From NCBI RefSeq assembly GCF_964204645.1, contig NW_027437466.1:1-64000 (forward strand): 64,000 nucleotides of DNA, in the 5' to 3' direction. The stretch is from Tubulanus polymorphus (Eukaryota; Nemertea; Palaeonemertea; Tubulaniformes; Tubulanidae). Shown here piece after piece: positions 19,955 through 28,349 of the stretch. Under the pieces are notes generated by a model, which was not told where the DNA came from, ran no database searches, and saw nothing but the letters and a program-made list of their open reading frames with translations. Position 1 is the first letter of the stretch. Each line of letters opens with the position of its first letter. Made by a program: the position numbers and the translations under genes.

Positions 19955-20613
19955 ATGAGTTTTAATAAAAACCTCGTTATGAAAATGAAGAAAGAAGCAG
20001 AAGAACCCAAATTGAAAATCGAAATCAATGAAACCGATAAATTATTTTCACAGTTCAACATTAAAAAATATATCTCAGCAACAAATTTAGTGTATGCAAG
20101 ACACTATAAAATTGATAACATTACTATAATTAATCAAATATTATCTAAAGAAACATATTTAATTACGGAACTAGTAGATACTTTTGATAATGGAATCAAA
20201 AATCCTAAATATTTAATACAGTTTTCAATTATAAAGAAACTTAAGAAATATTCTCAAAACTCCTTTTAATGAAAGAGATAGTGATTTAATACTTTCTAAA
20301 TTCTAAAGATTACAACGATTTGATTAACTTAAGAATTGGAAAAAGACAATTATATTATTCAAATTTTGATAATAAACAAATTATCAATAATGAAAATTCA
20401 TCAAATATTCGAATTCAATGTGAATCAGTTAATAATAATTCATCAAATATTCGAATTCAATGTCATTTAGATGATGAATTAAAAAAATTCAATCCAAATG
20501 AAAAGGTTTATTGTTATTGCGGCGGCAAATATTTAAAATCACATAAATCAAAGCATTATCAAACAATTAAACATATCAAATATGAAAAGAATAATAATTA
20601 TATATTGAAATAA
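19955..20613 (+). pseudogene. Broken zinc-finger protein of about 215 residues (cassette 2)
   Basis: One AT-rich coding sequence broken by two frameshifts (near 20,245 and 20,305). The N-terminus (MSFNKN..MKMK) resembles cassette 1. The C-terminus has a CYCGGKY...KHYQTIKH zinc finger at about 20,515-20,575, a CxCGG/HxxxxxH type common in small proteins of large DNA viruses and virus-like elements. A 42-bp tandem duplication encodes SSNIRIQC twice (20,395-20,463). DNA-binding is a reasonable guess; the exact family is not recognised. Confidence 0.5.
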
Positions 20614-20668
20614 GATTAAGCTGTATGAGTAATAAGATATTTCAAATTACTATTTTTTTCTTAAATAG

Positions 20669-20806
20669 ATGGAAGATTTCATTCCCACTGGAAAACGTGA
20701 TTTCAAGCATCATCTTGTAGCAGGAGGATTAATTTTGGCAGCGCTTTACTTTTATTACGAGTATATCAGTAAGGATTTGATGAATGAAAAAAACAAAATT
20801 GAGTAA
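20669..20806 (+). CDS. Small predicted membrane protein (45 residues)
   Basis: ATG at 20,669 to TAA. A hydrophobic stretch of about 17 residues (LVAGGLILAALYFYYEY) at residues 17-33 is preceded by a basic/His segment (KRDFKHH) and followed by a Lys/Glu-rich tail, a single-pass membrane protein pattern. Its 3' end overlaps the next ORF by 23 bp in another frame, a compact arrangement typical of viruses and virus-like transposons. Intact but short; no homologue recognised. Confidence 0.4.
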   Translation: MEDFIPTGKRDFKHHLVAGGLILAALYFYYEYISKDLMNEKNKIE

Positions 20807-20879
20807 AAAATTAAAGAAATTAAATGGGAATCATAAAACTAAAAAGAATAAAACAGTTAATTCAGTAAATGATTTATAG
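20784..20879 (+). CDS. Small Lys-rich basic protein (31 residues)
   Basis: ATG at 20,784 to TAG. About 13 of 31 residues are Lys, with no acidic residue until the end (KKTKLSKKLKKLNGNHKTKK). Overlaps the membrane ORF in a different frame. Composition suggests nucleic-acid binding, but AT-rich DNA easily gives Lys-rich frames, so this is tentative. Confidence 0.25.
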   Translation: MKKTKLSKKLKKLNGNHKTKKNKTVNSVNDL

Positions 20880-20927
20880 GATTAAGACAGAATCTTTTAA
20901 TTCATTTTGTATATTTTAACTATAAAA

Positions 20928-21225
20928 ATGAGTGAAAGTAAGGTATTAGAAATATTACATCTTATATATAAAAATCAAGAACGCATTAAATTGATTATTA
21001 TGATTTCTGGAATGGTTTCTTTTTCAGTTTATAGTATAAAACAGCTGTTAGAATTTTATGATAATTGCAAAATTAGATACCCCGAATTAAAAGATAACAT
21101 AAATTATCTATCAGATAGATTGAATAATATTAAGTGTTGTGAAATATGCAATAAAAAGTATAAAAATAAAGAGTTTAAAAAATCATAGATATATTCACGA
21201 ATTAAATGATAAATTATATGAATGA
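20928..21225 (+). pseudogene. Membrane-segment plus C2H2-finger ORF with a frameshift
   Basis: ATG at 20,928 (MSESK) is preferred over an upstream TTG. A hydrophobic segment (IIMISGMVSFSVYSI) is followed by a helical linker and the first half of a C2H2 finger (CCEICNKKYK). The finger's histidine half (SLKNHRYIHELND) continues only in another frame after about 21,170, reaching TGA at 21,223-21,225, so one indel broke the finger. A second copy of the histidine half follows at 21,340. Confidence 0.45.
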
Positions 21226-21336
21226 AAATAAGATAAATGATATTTCAATAAATGCCCCCTGTGTCTTTATTGTCTGTAGTAGTCTTAGTTCTTTTAGGAC
21301 ATAAAGAATAAATCTTTATTCTATTAGTACTTCAAA

Positions 21337-21405
21337 AAAAAGCAAAGAGTTTGAGAAATCATAAATACATTCATGAATTAAATGATAAATTATATAATTC
21401 AAATT
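21337..21405 (+). pseudogene. Duplicated tail of the C2H2 finger ORF
   Basis: Encodes SLRNHKYIHELNDKLYNSN then a stop, nearly the same as the last part of the preceding ORF. The intervening 110 bp include a small hairpin (ATAAAGAATAAATC/TTTATTCT type). A local duplication left this orphan end. Confidence 0.45.
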
Positions 21406-22245
21406 AAGTTATTCATATATGATATTTTAATTCTTTACATAAACTAGAATAACACAAGATGATACTAACTTATTCAAGGTAAAGTTTTTCTAGTTGAATT
21501 CTAGTCAAATGTAATGTAATTTAAAGTAAACAAGAATTGAATAGATTCAATGAGAATTATAATAAGTTTCTTTAACTTTAACTAAATAATACTAACTCAT
21601 TCAATTCTAATGCTTTTCTTATTGAATCTATTCAAAATGTTATAGCAAATAAAAACACTAGCCAGTCTTAATTTAAAGAATTATATCATATTCTAGGTCT
21701 GAATAAAGAATATGATATTCATCTGATAGATTTTAAATAGTACTTATGAAAATAAAATAATACCAATCCAGTGTTAAAATGTAAAATATATTGGTTGGAA
21801 ATATAAATTATATTAGCTGAAAATATAAAATATATTAGTTAAAAATATGAATATGATAAATCTGTGAAGACATAGAGGATATTTCAAATAATTAAAGAAA
21901 ATTATTATAATTCTCATATTTTCTAATATATCTTGTTAATATTAAATTTCTTTACATTTGACAAGAATTCAACTAAAAATTTAATAAACAAACTAATATC
22001 GCTCTTGTCAGAAATAAAGAATAATTTTTATTCAATACGTATTTGATACGTATTTAATACATTAAAAAAGTGATGAGAGTATTTTGGATAAAAATATATA
22101 TCTCTCTTATTTATTTTATATGAATATGTCTCTCATCTATTTTTTATATGAATATGAATATGAATATGAATATGTGTCCCTTATTTCTTTTTTATATAAA
22201 AATAAATATTAATATAGCTGCAAAGTCTTAGAATCCTGTTCAACG
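21406..22245. other. AT-rich non-coding stretch with hairpin and microsatellites
   Basis: Inverted repeat 21,537-21,556 with 21,616-21,635 (TTGAATAGATTCAATGAGAA and its complement, one mismatch). Short tandem units of about 21 bp (AAATATAAAATATATTAG type) at 21,782-21,855 and a GAATAT tract at about 22,140-22,172. No coding frame of note. Confidence 0.6.
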
Positions 22246-22490
22246 GTGGATTTCGACAAAGCATTTGATAAGGCACAACATCAGCCATTACTAAACAGGC
22301 TATTAGGAATCAGTGATCAATGATAGGTCGCTCAAATAGCTCAGAAGTTATATCTCTGAACGAAAACTTGTAGCCGAAATCAACGGAACGCCCCATCTTG
22401 GAATAAGTCAGTCTAACTAGTGGAGTCGCGCAAGGTAGTATCCTAAGTCGTCTTCTGTTTAATGTCCTGACAAATCACATACACAGTAAT
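22246..22490 (+). pseudogene. LINE reverse transcriptase fragment
   Basis: 22,246 onward reads VDFDKAFDKAQHQPLL, the motif A block of non-LTR RTs, and after at least one frame change 22,417-22,484 reads SGVAQGSIL..LLFNVL, the motif B block. This pattern fits the Jockey/CR1-type group. Only about 80 residues remain, with a TGA after the first block. A dead 5'- and 3'-truncated copy. Confidence 0.7.
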
Positions 22491-22529
22491 CCAAAATATA
22501 CCAGACCGAGTAAATTTCCAAAACGACCT

Positions 22530-23040
22530 TAACACGCTGTTCGACCAAAAAACTTAAAGTTCTGACAAGAAAATCTTGTTCGAATGAAACAATTCTGTTT
22601 GATCGAACAATACGCTTTTTGTTTGAACCAAAACTTTTCTTCATTCAGACAAAAAAATGAGTTCAAATAAAAAGCTATGTTATTGTCGAAGTGAAGAAAT
22701 TTTTGTCCCGGCAAAAAATTTGGTTGAGCGAAAACAATTTCTTTCGAACGAATGTTTGAATGAAAACAATTCTGTTTGATTGAACGAAATAATTATTTTT
22801 TTTTCAATTTTTACAATACACTTGTTCGAACGAAAAACTTAATGTTCTGACAAGAAAATTCTGTTAAAATTAAAACGATTCTGTTCCATCGAACTATTGT
22901 TCGAACGAAAAACCTTTCGTTTGGACAAAAAGAAGTTTGATCAACTTTGTTCTAACAATTTTTTCAAATTGGTTTAATCGAACAGAATATTATTGGGTCG
23001 AACGGAATAAATTTTCTCTCGACGAAAGAATTTTCAAGCA
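22530..23040. repeat. Degenerate repeat rich in TTCGAACGAA words
   Basis: Recurring diverged words (TTCTGTTTGATCGAAC, GTTCGAACGAAAAACTT, GTTCTGACAAGAAAAT) give a partial direct repeat between about 22,535-22,610 and 22,820-22,910. AT-rich, frames on the minus strand are incidental. Confidence 0.5.
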
Positions 23041-23086
23041 AAAGGTCTTTTGAATGAAAAAAAAATTTCTTGGGCTCCGCAGTAAC

Positions 23087-23409
23087 TTAAAGCCGGACGT
23101 AGGTCGGCCTTGTGACTCGATGTGATCCTCGCGTTGCATCGCAAGTTTTGGTTCGGTGCTAGTCGGTTGCGATACGATTGTCAGCGACTGTGTGCGACTA
23201 GTTTCTGCCAGTCGCAAGAGCGCGTAGGTCGGTTGTTACAGTCGTGTAGCGTCGCAGAAAGTAGAACACGTGTGAGTGGCGTTGCTGACAGTCGCATCCA
23301 GTCGCAAGGGAGTGTAGGTCGATGAGTCGTTGCGAGACAATCGTCGCTGGTTGTCGCAGTGAAAGGCGTCGCAATGAGCCGTTGCAAGGCCGGCCTACGC
23401 CCGGCTTAA
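23087..23409. mobile_element. MITE-like element with TTAA flanks
   Basis: A GC-rich 315-bp island bounded by TTAA (23,087-23,090 and 23,406-23,409) with near-perfect inverted ends of about 21 bp (GCCGGACGTAGGTCGGCCTTG and its complement, two mismatches). TTAA target duplication is the piggyBac hallmark, but the ends do not start CCC, so the superfamily is uncertain. The interior is built from GTCGCA-type words in both orientations. No protein. Confidence 0.6.
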
Positions 23410-24021
23410 GTCATTAGTAATTAATGAAATACCTGTTTCATTTATGATGAAAAAACTCAAATGAAAAGTCCGGCTTATGAAGCTGTCTGCTCAGGCGAAA
23501 TTTTCAAAAAAACTTTCATTTTTGGTAATAAAATTGATAATTGTGATTGATCGTTGCAAGTCAGAACCAGTTAATCACTCATTAACATGCATTTAAAAAA
23601 AAACAATATGATTCCTCCTTTACAGCGAACTTAGCTTTAACCTATTAAAGGCTACTAGCCTATGTAGGCCTATGTATATGCGTAGGCCTAACATCCGGAC
23701 AGATTGGTCGTTGGCCTATTGAATAACGACCCTCTTAAATATCGTAAATTTTCTTTTGAAGTTCAATCCAATGAGTCCGTTAATAAACGCAACAATTATA
23801 CTGTGTTTGTTTGAGACAGTTAATCTCAGTACCGGTAGGCCTAAAGGGTTAAGGTCGCGTAAAACTCGTTAAACACTTCAAGCGACACAGCGAATGATCT
23901 CCTTCCCCCACAGCGAACGCTTATTCCGAATGTCAAGTGTGAGTCCAGCATACGGATGGAAGTGTGTTATTCTCATTCTCTTACTGAAGTGTGGAACTAC
24001 ATTTTCTTGCTTAATGAAAGA
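23410..24021. other. Non-coding stretch
   Basis: No gene, RNA or long repeat is seen. It contains a short TAGGCCTATGTA repeat near 23,655-23,690. Minus-strand frames beginning around 23,878 are extensions of the adjacent minisatellite. Confidence 0.5.
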
Positions 24022-24239
24022 GGGTGACATCGGGGATGGTGACAGTGACATCGGGGATGGTGACAGTGACATAGGGTGACATTGGAGACAGGGACATAGG
24101 GTGACAGTGACATAGGATGACATTGGGGACAGTGACATAGAGTGACATCGGGGACAGTGACATAGGTTGACATCGGGGGCAGTGACACAGAGTGACATCG
24201 GGGATGGTGACATAGGGTGACATTGGGGACAGTGACATC
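24022..24239. repeat. 25-bp minisatellite
   Basis: About eight to nine units of 25 bp (GACAGTGACATAGAGTGACAT followed by a CGGG- or TGGG-type end). The minus-strand frames of about 100 codons here (MSLSPMSP-type) are repeat translations. Confidence 0.85.
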
Positions 24240-24354
24240 TCTAGGATACATCTCCGGGGATATTTTTCCAGCTCCGCTTCTCTCCCCCAAAATGGTTGAG
24301 TTGCATCCAAGAAAACCATGCAGAAATATCTAGAAAACATAGCCAGGCGTATGA

Positions 24355-24606
24355 GTTTTCAAAAGTGAAAATGTGATAATTACAAATCGCTATTAGAACT
24401 CAATTATTTATTCCAATCGAATATATTTACATTAAAAAAGTTTTCAAAAGTGACAATGTGATAACTATAAATCGCCATTCAAGATCAATTACTTATTCCA
24501 ATCTAATTTATTTACATCGAAAAACTTTTCACGAAAATGTGATAACTGTTAATCCCTATTCAAGATCAATTATTTAATCCAATCGAATTAATTTACATTA
24601 AAAAAG
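24355..24606. repeat. 86-bp tandem repeat, three units
   Basis: Units start at 24,355, 24,440 and 24,525 with shared words TTTTCAAAAGTGA, AATGTGATAA and CAATTATTTATTCCAATCGA. AT-rich, non-coding. Confidence 0.8.
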
Positions 24607-24998
24607 GGAAAAAGTATGCTAAAATGTATATTTACATTCGAGAATATTTAGAAGAAGTACTGTCATATAAAAGTAACAAATAAATGGAAGAAGAGTGATA
24701 CTGGTAAATAATAATTGGCATACTAGTCAATTATTTCTTTCAATTGAAAATATCGGAGATATATAGCATCTTTAGAAAAGTATGTGTGCTAAATATTGTC
24801 ATATTATGCAAATTATACAATAATAAATTTCATATAGCCTTAGTAAGTTTCATATGGTATGAATCAGGTATAATATTATTCACAATGGGGTATAGGATAA
24901 ATGGGGCGCATAAATGTAATTACAATAGTTCATGCTGGTAATGTTGTGGTAAATGCGTAATAAATTCAGGTTAACAATCCATTGAGAAATTTTCGCTG

Positions 24999-25882
24999 TT
25001 AATGCTGAATGTTGATTCCAGACTTGAAAATATCGTCATATTCAGGAAGTTGCGCGGTGGCCGGATGCGATTTCATGAAGAATACTGATCTTCCAAGAAT
25101 GTCAATTCGGCCGAATCCTCGTTCGGTCAACTGCTGTAATTCGCCTAAAATAAAGTGTCAGTAATTAGAAACTGAAAGTAAAAGAGGATTACGAGGCTCA
25201 CCGATTATGGCAGCGTCAATGACGGGCCAAAATAACAACACAACGAAGCTATAAAATGTTTGACTAGTACTTACCATAATAATTACCTTTAACTTGTTCT
25301 GCTAGACAGCTTTTCACAACTCTGTGAATGTTGCGTACATATGTGACAGGTCCTTGTGACGAAAGCAACGCCTTCGATATCTTTTGCGAAAATGATGACA
25401 CGCGAGGCGCGTGTATTGAATCTACAGCATTGTGCTCTTCCACTGGCTGTAAATCAAAATGGAAAAACTATTTTAGTTTACCGGTAGTTATTATAATTTG
25501 TGTGGACAATGCACTTTTTCGACCCCATTGAGCAGTAAATTGTTTCTCAATGGTTAGCACCAATGCATTTTTCTGGATGCATCGTTCAGTTACATAACTA
25601 ATTGTGAAAAAATGTGTTTTGGTTTAAGCCCAACGGTCATTGATAATAATACGTGATGAAATTAATTTGATTTGGGGAAATACATACCTCGAGAAATATA
25701 GCTTTCTGGTGCTGCATTGTTCTGAAAAGCGTTTTCGCAGCTTGCATTTGTTGCATTGGGATAATTTCTGAAATGATTAATGCATTTTCGGATCTCCTTA
25801 TGGTGTGCATCATCGCCCCAACGAATATATGCAGTAACGCAGCAAGCCAAAATATGTGCGTCGCATCCGTTGACGATGCCAT
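24999..25882 (-). CDS. Three-exon gene of unknown function (170 residues)
   Basis: Minus strand. Coding exons: 25,688-25,882 (ATG at 25,880-25,882), 25,275-25,446, and 24,999-25,144 ending in TAA. Introns are GT-AG with good sites (GAG/GTATGT...TTTACAG; ATG/GTAAGT...TTTTAG), phases 0 and 1, and the frame stays open across both. Residues 9-26 are hydrophobic (HIFWLAALLHIFVGAMM), a possible signal anchor. The C-terminal 80 residues (from ALLSSQGPVTYVRNIHRVV to GRIDILGRSVFFMKSHP) look like a compact alpha/beta fold, perhaps winged-helix-like, which is a guess. An upstream exon at about 25,958-26,075 would need an unusually short 43-bp intron. No family recognised. Confidence 0.5.
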
Positions 25883-26090
25883 GTATATATCGCCGTTCTG
25901 TTCTTTGTTTTCTTCTGAAATATGAAAATAAACGTTAAAATGAACGCATAGTCTTACGATTAAAGACCATTGGTGAAACCATGGATTCAGCAACTTGCCA
26001 ATATTTTCGTGGTATCTGCGTTGAAGGTAATCGATGTTTTCTTTCCTAAATTTCGTTAAACAAATTCTCACTTTTAACGCAGTCTCAAAT

Positions 26091-26650
26091 GTTTTGTGAC
26101 TTTCTCAAAATGTATCAAAAATTTAACTAATTTTTAGTTCATAAGTCCTCAAATATTCATAAATGAACAGTTAAAAATTGTTGAAACATGTCGACTCTGC
26201 TGTAAAATCAACCTATTAACAGTCCGGAATTTGGGATAATATTGGGCTTTAGAGGACATAATGCCCCCGAGGTCTTCACATTTACAGAAAAGATTACGTA
26301 AGTGATTCACGCGCAGCTCGCGATAGGCGCACAATAGAAATCTGAGCCGCGCTTTCTTTGAGCGTCACCAATTAAGAGGACTGCTATTGTGAAAATTGAC
26401 TGCGGGAGGAATATTCCTCCCAATGTCAATCGATGGAAACTTGACCATGGGGTCCGATATTCAAAGAATTGACTTTGGGAGGAATATTCCTCCCAAGGTC
26501 AAACGAAGAGAATTTGACCTTCAGGTCTGATATTCAAAGTATCGACTTCGGGAGGAATGTTCCTCCGAATGTCAAACGAAGGAAACTGGACCTGGTCTGT
26601 TATTCGAAATATAGACTTTGGGATGAATGTTCTTCCAAACGACTAAACGC
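26091..26650. repeat. Left outer inverted arm
   Basis: Complement of 32,459-33,097. The inner part holds four tandem units of about 70-73 bp, each with a palindrome GGGAGGAATATTCCTCCC or variant (26,404, 26,477, 26,550, 26,620), alternating with GACTTTGGG and GTCAAACGAAG words. Confidence 0.85.
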
Positions 26651-27090
26651 TAAAACCTGAGCTTTTAGAATGATAGGTGTATCTATTAATTATATTGGTG
26701 TAATAATTGTTTTAATAAGTAGTATACTATAGTGACGACACCAGACATATTTAGGCAATTTGAGTGATAATGTACACGGTATTTGAGGGTCTGCGACGAA
26801 TGATTTATAGAAAGTTGAATAGCTGTAGTGCAGGTTCTAATAATAAGGCTTATATAGTCTTCACATCGCAATCAGTTGTTAGAATGCATCTTCCTGTTTC
26901 TTTACTTGATCTTGAGTCTTGATCTTGACTAGTTTAATTTTTTCTTCATTGATTGACGCTGGGAGGTCTAGATCAAATTATACTGTTAATCAAATCAATT
27001 ATTTTTCAACTGCAAATTCACACTTGATATTGATATTAACAATCAATATTACTCATTTCATTTTATAGCGCACTGCTGCAAATTGTTATC
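26651..27090. other. Foldback inner arm, no gene
   Basis: Diverged complement of about 32,200-32,440 (shared CTTTTAGAATGATAGGTG and GTGTAATAATTGTTTTA type words). AT-rich, no coding frame. Confidence 0.5.
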
Positions 27091-27229
27091 AGTGTGCTTT
27101 GCATGAGTATAAAATTAACACAAGCTGAAAGAATCGAAATTTAAATACGTGGATGATAAAAATCAAGTTAAAAGGTGTAGGGACGGAGAGATCTGGCGAA
27201 AAAAAAAACAGTAATGGGTGCAAAATGGA

Positions 27230-27836
27230 CCCGTGCCTAATCGCCCGACCAAAAACGACGGACCAGACCTGAGTCAAATTAAGCGTGTTGATTTAAACTG
27301 GTTCTGGAAGTCATTCACTTTGCTTGGTTTAAGTATGGACTCGTTTTAGATTCCATGGTTTAAGCATTGTTTAGTAACGAATGAATGGGTTTGAATTTGA
27401 ATGTGAAATGAATTTGAACATGAAAATCTGCGCGCTCTTTGGTAAGCCATGCGTAAAATTTAAGTCAGACCTGATTCGAGCCAATTTAGCCCCGACAAAT
27501 CGTCTCTATAGCCGCGATCACACGTGTATTTTTTTTAGGCCAGGGCCAAATTTGGGCCGGACCAACTGTTCACACGGGTGCCAATGTGCCCGAGCCTGTT
27601 TGGCCCGGGCCAAATTTGGCCCGACCAAAAACGTCGGACCAGGCCCGAGCACCAGACAAATGACTGCGTTTGAATTGCAACTAGCACCGTAAATGATCCA
27701 CTTCGCTTTGTTTGAGCATTGTTTAGTATCGAGTGAATGGTTTGCGTGTGAACGCACTCTCTAATTACCAAATTTGGCCCGAGCCTGATCGGTGCTAATT
27801 TGGCCCGGGCCAAATCGTCTCCGTGTGATCGCGGCT
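27230..27836. mobile_element. Nested MITE copies with GCCGCGATCACACG ends
   Basis: Inverted 15-bp ends AGCCGCGATCACACG (27,510-27,524) and its complement (27,822-27,836) bound a GC-richer 327-bp element full of GGGCCAAATTTGGCCCG palindromes. The preceding 27,230-27,500 is a diverged copy of its right part (CGACCAAAAACGACGGACCAG against CGACCAAAAACGTCGGACCAG at 27,625), so two related elements sit in tandem or nested. Open frames here (about 100 codons) are repeat-driven. The superfamily is unclear because no target duplication stands out. Confidence 0.5.
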
Positions 27837-28349
27837 TATGTGGGTCATGATTGTTGAGAGAAATCTTTCCCTTTATGTTTGCAAATTAGCCATTGTCCTA
27901 GTTTTAACTTCTGATTTGTACCCTGTATAGGGTTTATATATCTGTTTGTACTTTTTCATAGAAATACGACAGATATCAAATGGAATCTTTGATTTAAGAC
28001 ACTGTAAACCGGTCCACACTAATATGTCTATCCATCCGACCTACGAGCGATCATCTCATTAATGTGATAATTGCTCGTAAATCCGACAGCTACGTTTTAC
28101 AACTAGAAATATATTAGATCAGATTCCTAATAATAAAATCATTACTATTAAGAATATGTTATTGATTATGGATAAATTCAAAAAGAATTGACAAAATATA
28201 TTGCTTTGAATGGCCTTTAGATATTGGATAGGGCGATTTTGAATTATTTTTGGGGAATTTTATCGAGAAGCTCAAACTCCCTAAGGCGATAAATTCTTTA
28301 AGGCAGATCTTTCCCGATTATGATCCCACCATATGAATTGTTCACGAAA

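Noticed and set aside
23878-24340. Minus-strand ORFs of 97-111 codons
   Set aside because: They are repetitive MSLSPMSP-type translations of the 25-bp minisatellite.
25915-25957. A 43-bp intron joining an upstream coding exon to the three-exon gene
   Set aside because: It is very short for an animal intron, and joining it in phase gives a stop after about 35 codons, so upstream sequence is at most untranslated.
27381-27813. ORFs of 79-103 codons on both strands
   Set aside because: They follow the GGGCCAAATTTGGCCC palindromes of nested MITEs and have no protein signature.
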